Positions 1-6,765 of a DNA stretch of 9,680 bases are shown piece after piece. Under the pieces are notes generated by a model. The model did not search any database, was not told the DNA's origin, and saw nothing but the letters and a program-made list of their open reading frames with translations. Numbering within the stretch: position 1 is the first letter of the stretch; each line of letters opens with the position of its first letter. The DNA lies in assembly GCA_029557025.1 (NCBI GenBank), contig JAKPRU010000224.1, forward strand, positions 1-9,680, in the 5' to 3' direction. A program made the translations under genes and the position numbers. Origin of the DNA: Candidatus Omnitrophota bacterium. Lineage in GTDB: Bacteria; Hinthialibacterota; Hinthialibacteria; Hinthialibacterales; JAKPRU01.

Positions 1-530
1 AGAAAGGCAGCGTGCATCACATGCACGTTGAATAACAATCCAACCAATATGAAAGACACAAGGATTTTCCCCGAAAGAAAAAAGCCAGCGCGTAGATCAC
101 TCCCGGCAAGGCTACGTTCGCGTGTACGAATGCGGGGGATGGAACCCAATCGCCCAATGTGTGCAAGGGAAAAAGAAAGGCTGCGGCGGAGAGGAGAGCG
201 GTATTTTTATTGTCGCTCAGCGTGAGACCCAAATAGTATAGGCTCTCAAAGAAAAGCCAGCGGAAAAAAATATGAAGAATCAGCAGAAGATATTTTAAAG
301 GAACATAAAGCGATGCCCACGCCACCCAATCCCAGACCAAGACGAAATAATACGGAAAAGTTTCCGCAAGCAGGTCCCGGGGGATACAAGGACGGATTTA
401 ATTTCCACCAGATATAGGGAATCTGGATGGAATGATCGTGATACCCAAATATATATCCCTGAAAGCAGATAGAGGCAATGGCGAAAAAAAACAACAGGAA
501 GCGGACGCTGAGTTTTTGAACAGGGACCAT
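1..530 (-). pseudogene. Frameshifted multi-pass membrane protein, DUF6798-like, 3' end beyond window
   Basis: I read this as one membrane protein broken by two frameshifts. The N-terminal part (from ATG 530, with GAGGA at 542-538 seven bases upstream) has one membrane segment, then a motif like GYHDHSIQIP and a KLNPSLYP motif. The frame is lost at a G run on the plus strand (379-383); removing one base joins it to RDLLAETFPYYF and then to VWDWVAWASLYVP and several hydrophobic helices. A second shift at 65-72 (TTTT then CCCC) restores VGLLFNVHVMHAAF, which matches the late loop of this family. Uncorrected, the frames stop at 246 and 17. From memory of the family, proteins with 'GxxDHxIQ(L/I)P...L.DPSLYP.D' near the N-terminus are DUF6798-like, glycosyltransferase-fold-like integral membrane proteins of unknown substrate. 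The gene lies 166 bases behind the helical-repeat gene on the same strand. Real decay and sequencing error are both possible. Confidence 0.7.
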
Positions 531-696
531 ATCATTTTCCTCGATGTTCAAGCATGGGTCGAAGGTTCGCTGAACCGCTCAGGCCGGTAAGACGGATGTT
601 TGCCCGCGAATTCACAGGGATCAATCTCCAAGCAAGTCTCCCGATTCTCACAGGCGGCATGGCCGGAAGCAAGAGGCATTCTGTCGCCGGATGCAA

Positions 697-1731
697 TTAT
701 TTCCTTCTCGCAACGTATTCCCGGCAGCGCTGAAGGACGGCTCTCCATTCCTCATCGGACTGGCCATCGGTGTAGCCGAAATCGCGTTGGGCGATATCTT
801 GAATTGCGAGGACAGCCTGTTCGCTTGTTGTGCGGTCATAAAGGCGTTCGACTTTCTTTGTAGGGGACGGAATAAGTGGCCTTCCCTGCCAGCGGCCACG
901 TTCGTTCAGCTCCGCAATTCTCAGGAGTGTTTTCAGCATGGCTTCCTCGCGCACTAATCCGAACGCCTCTACAAGCCGGTCTCGCCGGACAAAGAACCGA
1001 AATCGTTCTTCCAGGCTTCGAAAGAAGGGGGCAGGTTCCTCCAGCTCCTTGCGGAACAGTTCCAGCGCGGTGATATACATTCCGTTATCGTGTTTCTTCA
1101 GTACAGCAAGAGCGGTTGCGATCGTTGTGGTCCAGCTGCTTCTTGCAGCCAGTTCCAACAGGGCACGAGAATCCTCACGTTGCCAGGTTTGGTCGATTAT
1201 CAATGCGCAGACCCGCGAGGCAAACGGGTCCTCGGCGATAAAGCGCAGCGCAAATGTCCTCGCCTGGATGGGATCGAAAGCCAGGTACGAGAAAGCCGCA
1301 TACTCACGCAGACTGGCCCGTGTTTCCATGCCCTGAAAGTCGGGGAACTCCGCATACACTCGTCCGGCGGGGCTGCCGATGATCTTCGGAAGTACCGGAG
1401 GAACTTCCTTTCCACCGGCATAGCCCAGGGCGAGGATCATCACGGCTGCCTGTTGCCGCCATCGAAACCGCTCGTTTTCAGGACGCTCGATATATCCTTC
1501 GAGCCAGAGGTTCGCCGCCGGGATCGCCAAGTCTTTCGTTGCCAGCATTTGGCGAATGAGTTCATCGCACGTTCCCTCGGTAAATTCGGTCGCCGGCGCA
1601 ACGATTTTCGCCAGCAGATGAATGCCGGGATCGGTCAAAATCTCTCCGGTTGCATCGCTGGGAAGGAATCCCGAAGCAAACGAGTTCGCACAAAAAAGAG
1701 TGGAAATAATAACGGTATGGAAAACCATCAC
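697..1731 (-). CDS. Secreted helical-repeat-like protein of unknown function
   Basis: A complete protein of 344 residues. It opens with a signal peptide (FHTVIISTLFCANSFAS, cleavage near residue 20), so it is probably periplasmic or exported. The mature part is rich in Ala, Leu, Arg and Glu with amphipathic helices, and looks like an irregular HEAT- or TPR-type solenoid; I cannot assign a named family. The C-terminal stretch (AIQDIAQRDFGYTDG followed by DEEWRAVLQRCREY) resembles the end of helical-repeat proteins seen in Planctomycetes-like genomes, from memory only. No catalytic motif was seen. The start is either GTG 1731 or the next codon ATG 1728; GGGG about ten bases before the ATG makes 1728 attractive. 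It lies 37 bases behind the second beta-helix gene, so it is probably cotranscribed. About 145 bases with no recognisable gene or strong terminator follow it. Confidence 0.8.
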   Translation of the reverse strand: MMVFHTVIISTLFCANSFASGFLPSDATGEILTDPGIHLLAKIVAPATEFTEGTCDELIRQMLATKDLAIPAANLWLEGYIERPENERFRWRQQAAVMILALGYAGGKEVPPVLPKIIGSPAGRVYAEFPDFQGMETRASLREYAAFSYLAFDPIQARTFALRFIAEDPFASRVCALIIDQTWQREDSRALLELAARSSWTTTIATALAVLKKHDNGMYITALELFRKELEEPAPFFRSLEERFRFFVRRDRLVEAFGLVREEAMLKTLLRIAELNERGRWQGRPLIPSPTKKVERLYDRTTSEQAVLAIQDIAQRDFGYTDGQSDEEWRAVLQRCREYVARRK

Positions 1732-1768
1732 CTGCTGCCCCGCCGATGTTCAGGGATTTTTTATTTTG

Positions 1769-2791
1769 TCAATAAACCGACCAGTGGTCCACATTGACCG
1801 GAGCGGGACCCTGGGACCCGGCGAAAGTCACTGCCCCCAGCGGTTCACCCTGCGGACTGTAACTCTCCCGTCCGGCGGTTAATGCCGGAGAGCTGCTTTG
1901 GAGGTGCAGGTCCATCGTATCGGCTTTCACACCCCGTCCGGGTGGGGACACATACAGGGGATCTTCGCCGACATTGGTTGCATTGACATCCGGAAATCCG
2001 TCCAGCTCCAACCGTCCCAGACGGACTCCCGGTACCAGCCCCGGAGGAGACTCATTGAACGGGTCCCACCCCACAGATGCGCGAACCACAATCCACCCGC
2101 CATCCGCATTGATATCGTTTTCACCCGGCCCGGCGTACAAAATGGAATTGCGGACATGCACCTCCGCCCCGGTCTCCGCCTGGACCAGGTCGCCAAATCC
2201 CAGAAGAACATCACAATTCATCAGAATGGAAACCGATGGGTACAGGTCATCCGCAAAGAAAACGTTATCCGTGCACCAGCCGAAAACACAGAATTCGAAA
2301 AGCGCGTTTCCGCCCTCGTTCTGAACACATTCATCCAGGCATTTCAACGCCCAGACATTACGAAACACCAGGTTCGATGTCCGCTGTTCGATCAGGATGA
2401 GCGCATGAAGGGTATTGAGTATAGTAAGATTCTCCATTGTAATGTTGCCGCTTCCTGTACCGATTCGAATACCGGAATTGAAAGCGTAATTGCAGTCCAA
2501 AACAGTTGCATCCGGTCCGAATCCCGATCCCGCACCGCGAATCACAGTCCCGGAGGGAGGGTTAAACAAATTGGGAAATCCCGTGCCATCGGCTTTCGGC
2601 GTAAGGGAGTAATATCCCGGTTCGAAAAGGATCGTACTGCTCTTCTGAGTCACCGATTGCAGAACGGCAATCACATCATCCTGCGGAGTAATCCTGACTG
2701 TCTGTTGGGCGAATCCTGTGGATGCACAAATAGAGAGGAGCGCCGTCGTAATAAAGTAGAAAACGGTTGAGGGGATACGGAGCATGGTCAT
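1769..2791 (-). CDS. Secreted right-handed parallel beta-helix protein (paralogue B)
   Basis: 340 residues. A signal peptide (STVFYFITTALLSICASTGFA) precedes a mature start at QQTVRITP. The body has the short beta-strand pattern of pectate-lyase-like solenoids: PPSGTVIRGAGSGFGPD, then rungs such as ITMENLTILNT, NLVFRNVWALKCLDEC and VSILMNCDVLLG. It ends with DPLYV and SSPALTAG, which is typical of secreted beta-helix proteins of unknown ligand. I see no convincing lyase catalytic set, so a surface-binding or structural role is as likely as polysaccharide cleavage. The start overlaps the stop of the upstream paralogue by ATGA, with GGGAGGAGG just before it; an alternative ATG lies two codons in (2785). 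The two genes share their landmarks in order (DD near the mature start, RGAG, RN.WAL, DPLYV, SPALTAG, TFAGS), indicating an old tandem duplication. The C-terminal tail past TFAGS is longer here. Confidence 0.85.
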   Translation of the reverse strand: MTMLRIPSTVFYFITTALLSICASTGFAQQTVRITPQDDVIAVLQSVTQKSSTILFEPGYYSLTPKADGTGFPNLFNPPSGTVIRGAGSGFGPDATVLDCNYAFNSGIRIGTGSGNITMENLTILNTLHALILIEQRTSNLVFRNVWALKCLDECVQNEGGNALFEFCVFGWCTDNVFFADDLYPSVSILMNCDVLLGFGDLVQAETGAEVHVRNSILYAGPGENDINADGGWIVVRASVGWDPFNESPPGLVPGVRLGRLELDGFPDVNATNVGEDPLYVSPPGRGVKADTMDLHLQSSSPALTAGRESYSPQGEPLGAVTFAGSQGPAPVNVDHWSVY

Positions 2792-3738
2792 TGGCCTCCT
2801 CCCATCGAACCAGCGAAGGTGGGATTACCCTTTTCATCCTTACCTGCCGTAAGAGCAGGAGAACCGGCACGAAGGCGAAAATCAAGATTCCAAACGGGGA
2901 CATCCGGGCCGACTCGTACATACAGCGGGTCTTGCCCGATACAATCGCGGGTATAGGTGAATCCGCGGAAATCCATTCCGCCCAACCCGTCGTGATCGTC
3001 AGCGGTCGGGTCGTAGAAAACGCAATTTCGCGCCTCAATCAGGCTTGCGCCATCGGCCTGGATGTTATCGGAGTGAAGGCCCGCGTGGAGAATGCAATTT
3101 CGCAGAAGGATCACGCTGGTGTCTTCGGGAGCCAGCATGTCATTATCGAAATCATAGAAATCGCACTGAATGAAAACCACCGTGCTTCCGTTTTCTATAT
3201 CCGCGGCGTCGTCTCCACCTCGCGCGAAAACACAATTGCGAAACCGAACCATGGTGTCAAATCGGTCGGGATTGCTTTCCGACCAGACTCCCGCTGTCCC
3301 CGCCGTATTCATCCCGGAATCGCAGGCCAGCGCCCAGCAGTTTCGGCATTCGACATTTTGGATCCGGTCACCCAGCAGGAATCCCTGAATCCAGAATTGA
3401 GTCAGCGTGAATCCTTCGACGGTTACATTCGATGCCTCAATCAGAACACCGGTCTCCAGGAACCCGGCCTCTCCATCCAGGATGGTTGCGGTGTTCGGGT
3501 CCGTGCCGCAACCGGCGCCCCGCAGCGTAATCCCTGCCAGGTCCTGCGTGATACGGATCGCCTCGTGCTGGTACGGATTCGATGGAACCACGTCATACCG
3601 GCCCGGTGCGAAAACCACCGTCCCGCCCGCCCCGGCGGCGTTCAATGCAGACTGGAGGTCATCGCCGGGACTTACTTGAACGGTCTGCTGACCGTACACA
3701 GGTATCGCAAGAATCAAAACCAGGATGAACCAGAGCAT
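2788..3738 (-). CDS. Secreted right-handed parallel beta-helix protein (paralogue A)
   Basis: 316 residues. The signal peptide is LWFILVLILAIPVYG, with the mature protein probably starting at QQTVQVSPGDD. An early PGDDLQSALNAAGAGGTVVF segment is the standard opening of pectin-lyase-like folds ('a long list of events, then a rung'). Rungs follow: ITLRGAGCG, VTVEGFTLTQF, VECRNCWALACD, MVRFRNCVFARGGDDA, TVVFIQCDFYD, VILLRNCILHAG, LIEARNCVFYDP. Asn-Cys pairs recur at the same turn, as expected for an asparagine and cysteine ladder. It ends DPLYVRVGP and GSPALTAG. No lyase active site is obvious. The start ATG 3738 has AGAGAGG six bases upstream. It is the first gene of the leftward unit; its last codons (Gly-Gly-Gly-Gln) double as the ribosome binding site of the next gene. 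The function is unknown, probably carbohydrate- or surface-related. Confidence 0.87.
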   Translation of the reverse strand: MLWFILVLILAIPVYGQQTVQVSPGDDLQSALNAAGAGGTVVFAPGRYDVVPSNPYQHEAIRITQDLAGITLRGAGCGTDPNTATILDGEAGFLETGVLIEASNVTVEGFTLTQFWIQGFLLGDRIQNVECRNCWALACDSGMNTAGTAGVWSESNPDRFDTMVRFRNCVFARGGDDAADIENGSTVVFIQCDFYDFDNDMLAPEDTSVILLRNCILHAGLHSDNIQADGASLIEARNCVFYDPTADDHDGLGGMDFRGFTYTRDCIGQDPLYVRVGPDVPVWNLDFRLRAGSPALTAGKDEKGNPTFAGSMGGGQ

Positions 3739-3876
3739 TCATGTCCTCTCTTGGATCTTCAGGTGTCCGATTTTCAAAAGAACCGGATCAAATCATCACA
3801 GAATATCATAGAGGCGCGTGACATGTCAGAAGAATGCCGGGGGTGCAGCCTTTGCCCATTCTTATTGAGATCCTGA

Positions 3877-3904
3877 TTGACACGACAGAAGGAATCTGTA
3901 AGAT
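3877..3904 (+). promoter_or_regulatory. Possible sigma70-like promoter for the DUF4258/DUF2283 cassette
   Basis: TTGACA at 3877-3882 is a perfect -35 box. A 16-base spacer leads to TAAGAT at 3899-3904, which matches four of six -10 bases. Transcription would start near 3911 and give a leader of about 105 bases before ATG 4016. The leader contains a small inverted repeat, GTACG-N8-CGTAC at 3928-3945, a possible operator. The rest of 3739-4015 shows no convincing gene. I saw no clear leftward promoter for the beta-helix operon within it. Confidence 0.35.
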
Positions 3905-4015
3905 CGATCAAGCTGTAAGAATGTGGCGTACGGTGCATGTCGTACCGAGATCATACGGTCATTGGCGGTCAGATTACGGAAACGGTAGAATCATTTTTGG
4001 GAATAATCGAATCCC

Positions 4016-4135
4016 ATGGAATACCGATATACGGACTATTTCGAGTCTAAGGTATTGCCGAATCTTCGAGTGGTCACGCTCCGGAACGAACGGACGATTC
4101 ACAACGCGTTCCCGGACAGGAGATTCAAACCATGA
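4016..4135 (+). CDS. 39-residue ORF, likely internally deleted DUF4258-type protein
   Basis: This short ORF is easily missed. It begins MEYRYTDYFESKVL and ends RTIHNAFPDRRFKP. From memory of small proteins encoded just before DUF2283 genes, the family runs about 75-85 residues: an opening 'YxYTDYFxxxVL', a middle 'KRPY....W......P......DGRIRFW', and a closing 'YLRVVTL.D..TIHNAFPDRRFKP'. Here the opening and closing blocks are fused through PNLRVVTL, so roughly 35-40 middle residues are missing without breaking the frame. An in-frame stop at 4004-4006 rules out an upstream extension, and the ribosome binding site is weak (GGGA about 13 bases upstream). Its TGA overlaps the ATG of the DUF2283 gene (ATGA), so translation of the two is probably coupled. 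In intact pairs the two are thought to form a toxin-antitoxin-like module. If so, this is a disarmed partner. Alternatively it is a functional mini-protein. Confidence 0.6.
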   Translation: MEYRYTDYFESKVLPNLRVVTLRNERTIHNAFPDRRFKP

Positions 4136-4350
4136 GAATCGAGTACTATGCAAAGACCGACAGCCTGTATATCGACTTGGCGGACCGCCCCAGTGCGGAT
4201 TCCAAAGAAATCGGAGACGGAATCGTTTTGGATGTTGACGCGGAGGGCAGACCTGTCGGGTTGGATATTGACCAGGCTTCAAAGCACCTTGATCTGCGGC
4301 AGCTGGATCTGAAGAGGGTTCCCTTCCCGGTCGAACATCTGGCGGTATAA
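4132..4350 (+). CDS. DUF2283 family protein
   Basis: 72 residues, complete. The pattern MRIEYYAKTDSLYIDLAD, then EIGDGIVLDVDAEGRPVGLDI and DQASKHL is the DUF2283 signature: a small alpha-beta protein in which 'IxxDxDxxGxxVGxEIxxAS' is the conserved core. The extra tail of about 20 residues (LRQLDLKRVPFPVEHLAV) is longer than in minimal members. AGGAG at 4118-4122 lies nine bases before ATG 4132, so the start is secure. DUF2283 proteins are commonly paired with DUF4258-like partners and are regarded as the antitoxin-like half, although biochemical proof is thin. Here the partner ORF appears to have a large internal deletion, so this gene may be a leftover antitoxin. It converges with the kinase gene that ends at 4467. 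Confidence 0.88.
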   Translation: MRIEYYAKTDSLYIDLADRPSADSKEIGDGIVLDVDAEGRPVGLDIDQASKHLDLRQLDLKRVPFPVEHLAV

Positions 4351-4375
4351 GACGTTCTTAAAGGCCGGGCGAGCG

Positions 4376-4470
4376 AACTACGAAGGCACGAAACAGAGCA
4401 CGAATAACACGAAGAAGAGACGAGGAAAATAACTCTCCTGGCCGCACAGCCGTGCGCCCCTACAAATCAC
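4376..4470. repeat. Intergenic short-repeat tract and GC-rich palindrome
   Basis: Two parts lie between the convergent DUF2283 and kinase genes. First, ACGA(A/G) recurs at 4380, 4388, 4400, 4409 and 4420, mostly as (G/A)CACGAA, a degenerate tandem pattern familiar from spacers of uncultured bacterial genomes. Second, 4439-4466 contains CGCAC-agcc-GTGCG within a sequence that reads on the minus strand as GTAGGGGCGCACGGCTGTGC, similar to a repeated intergenic unit I recall from other genomes. CGTGCG can also pair with CGCACG at 4470-4475. The palindrome could act as a bidirectional stem-loop terminator, but no strong U tract follows it. Multiplicity within this genome cannot be judged from the window. 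Confidence 0.4.
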
Positions 4471-6713
4471 GCACGGGGCACCAGCGGCAGGCGGATCTTC
4501 ACGGTTGTTCCGGAATCCTCCCGGCTTTCAATTTCAATCTCCCCCCCGTGCCGACGGATGATGCCGGAGCATTGATAAAGCCCCAGTCCTGTGCCGCCTC
4601 GGTTTTTCTTTGTGGTAAAGAACGGATAGAAGATCCGTTGGCGCAGTTGTTCGGGGATGCCGCAACCGGTATCGCTGATTTCCAGGACAGCCGCTTGGGA
4701 AGATTCCGGGTTCGGCCCCTGCCATCCTCCCGTCCCAATCCCGCGCAGAGATTCCTGAGCGAGACGAATACGCAAGTCTTTCTTTTTTTGCCCTTCCATC
4801 GCATCGAGGGAATTGACAACAACATTATTGATGACTTGGCGCAGAAGGTCCGGTTGTACGCGAACCGGCAGCGCGGTTTCGGATCGCTCCATGAGAATGC
4901 GAACGCCTTTTTCCTCCGCCTTCTGTCGAAGGGCCTCCACGGCTTCCACAGCAAATTCATTGAGATCAACCGTTTCGAGGGCCAATTCGGGAGTCGGCTC
5001 AAGGAGCGCATGGATCACCTGCTCCAGTCCATCGATTCCCTCTTTGATCGCGGTGATGTATTTGTTTCGGGGATCGTCCGGCGGTGTCAGGCGTTCGAGA
5101 ATCGAAAGATTATTGATTAGACCATAGATATTCAATTCCGTTTTGATGGCGTGAGCGGTCCCGGATATGACCTCGCCGATTGAAGCGAACCGTTCTGTCT
5201 GGCGCAATCGCTCGCGACTTTCCTTGAGTCCGGTACACATTTGGTTGAACGTCGCCGCCAGGTTGCCAAGTTCATCCCGGCTGGTGATCCGCACCACCTG
5301 ATCGAGATCGCCTTGCCCAATGCGGCTTGCCGCGTCACTCATTCTCAGTACGGGGATCGCAATCCATCGGGCCGCGCCCACGGCAATAAGAATCACCACA
5401 AACCCGGTCGCCACCAGAACAATCCAGAGCTCCCGTGCCAGCCCTTCGGCAATCTGTTCTACAGCCCCGATTTGCGCACCAAGCGTCACCCCGCCAAACA
5501 CGCCGTGTTCTTTATACGCTCCCATGTCGAAATGAATCGGCGCATAAGCACGGGTGCGCAAGACCGGTTTCACTTGGTCGTACCCGAAATTGCTGATCAC
5601 CGTCAGCCCTGCGCGTTGCGACAGGATGTCCTCCATGATTTTGTTGTAAAGCGGATCGCGCCACTGCGCCATGACATACAGGTTGAGCGGCGTGCGCCCG
5701 ATCTTCTCCATTTCCTTTGAGGTCACTCCCGGATGATACGGAGGAACCGGTGTGCCGTCCGGATACAAGCCCCGAATGTCCCAGTATTTCGGATGACAGA
5801 TAATCCACCCTTCATCATCAAACATGTACGCATAATTCCCGCTTGTGTAATTTGGAAAAACAACCGAATTCTCGGAAAGCGGGTCGATATGCTGGGTGAA
5901 TTCCATCAGGTGGCGGTGATCCATCGACAGCATGACCATCCCCAGTAGCCCTCCATCCGTACCGTAGATCGGCTTGGCAAATCGAATTACCCCCTGGTAG
6001 ATCTTCCCCTCCACAGCCGCCTCCACTTTCTCGGCCTTCCCGAGTTGCTCTTCCTTGGTTACATGCCAACCGGTGAGATGAGACACATAAATCTCGCCGG
6101 GCGGCAGGCTGATTGTCCGTTGAAAATAATCTTCCGACTTGTAGGTGGTATTGGCGGGGATGGAAACATCGCGGAGTTCCTCATCGGGAACGATTTTTTC
6201 ATCACGAATCAGAATCTGTTCTTTACCGGTCGGACCGATAAAGGCAATTTCTTTGTAAAGCGGGATTCTCTCGCGAATCTCGATGATATTGTCGTTTGTT
6301 CCGCCACGCCTCCAGATCCGGCGGCGGTGAGTCCGACAGAACTCCAGGTACGATTGCGCATTCCGGGGAACACTGGAGACGATTTCCAGATCATCCGCGC
6401 AAGCGTATAAGGAATTGGAGACTCGGTTTGCGGTATCCACCGTGCGGAATAAAAGGATTTTTCGGGATTCTTCCAGGATCGTTTTCTCGCTTGCGCGAAT
6501 GGTTCGGATTCCGAAAACCAACAGCGGAATGAGCGCAACAAGAAGAAAGTAGAGCAAAAGCTTGCGGAAAATGCCGAATCGCCCCGGAGGAAGGGTCTTA
6601 AATGCGGCCAATCCCGGAAGCAAAGGTCCCTGCTTGTTGTCGGATCGGGAAGATTCATTCCCCCGAATTCGCGCCGGGAAAGATTTGGAGTCTGTATCCG
6701 CAGGATGGTTCAT
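4467..6713 (-). CDS. Membrane sensor histidine kinase, dCache-HAMP-HisKA-HATPase
   Basis: 748 residues from ATG 6713; the open frame reaches GTG 6800, which would overlap the regulator. Membrane helix 1 is at about 47-72 and helix 2 at about 429-449, enclosing a periplasmic double-Cache-like sensor (about 73-427). The sensor holds the marked segment SGNYAYMFDDEGWIICHPKY (291-310) followed by WDIRGL, which I recall from Desulfobacterota-type kinases. HAMP is at 450-503. The H-box is SIGEVISGTAHAIKTEL with His521; the usual acidic residue after His is Ala522, while Thr525 keeps the phosphatase position. The HATPase shows an N box NNVVVNSLDAM (629-639), G1 DTGCGI (681-686), F box FYPFFTTKK and G2 GGTGLGL (706-712), all intact, so it should bind ATP. 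The gene follows the HTH-REC-AAA+ regulator after 52 bases, so they are probably cotranscribed and a cognate pair. The ligand is unknown; Cache domains usually bind small organic molecules. Confidence 0.93.
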   Translation of the reverse strand: MNHPADTDSKSFPARIRGNESSRSDNKQGPLLPGLAAFKTLPPGRFGIFRKLLLYFLLVALIPLLVFGIRTIRASEKTILEESRKILLFRTVDTANRVSNSLYACADDLEIVSSVPRNAQSYLEFCRTHRRRIWRRGGTNDNIIEIRERIPLYKEIAFIGPTGKEQILIRDEKIVPDEELRDVSIPANTTYKSEDYFQRTISLPPGEIYVSHLTGWHVTKEEQLGKAEKVEAAVEGKIYQGVIRFAKPIYGTDGGLLGMVMLSMDHRHLMEFTQHIDPLSENSVVFPNYTSGNYAYMFDDEGWIICHPKYWDIRGLYPDGTPVPPYHPGVTSKEMEKIGRTPLNLYVMAQWRDPLYNKIMEDILSQRAGLTVISNFGYDQVKPVLRTRAYAPIHFDMGAYKEHGVFGGVTLGAQIGAVEQIAEGLARELWIVLVATGFVVILIAVGAARWIAIPVLRMSDAASRIGQGDLDQVVRITSRDELGNLAATFNQMCTGLKESRERLRQTERFASIGEVISGTAHAIKTELNIYGLINNLSILERLTPPDDPRNKYITAIKEGIDGLEQVIHALLEPTPELALETVDLNEFAVEAVEALRQKAEEKGVRILMERSETALPVRVQPDLLRQVINNVVVNSLDAMEGQKKKDLRIRLAQESLRGIGTGGWQGPNPESSQAAVLEISDTGCGIPEQLRQRIFYPFFTTKKNRGGTGLGLYQCSGIIRRHGGEIEIESREDSGTTVKIRLPLVPRA

Positions 6714-6765
6714 TTGATAGTAAGTTCCCCGGTTGACAGCGCGGGGACCGCGAATTGGATGAGGC

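Noticed and set aside
552..696. Possible small gene or RNA in the gap between the helical-repeat gene and the membrane protein
   Set aside because: No ribosome binding site plus start with sensible coding, no strong hairpin and no recognisable RNA fold.
2767..3876. Long plus-strand open frames opposite the beta-helix genes (also 1898-2770)
   Set aside because: They are antisense shadows. The minus-strand frames have signal peptides, ribosome binding sites, ATGA coupling and paralogy; these have none.
4440..4475. Rho-independent terminator for the kinase operon
   Set aside because: A GC-rich hairpin exists but no continuous U tract follows on the minus strand, so it is kept only as a repeat or possible structure.
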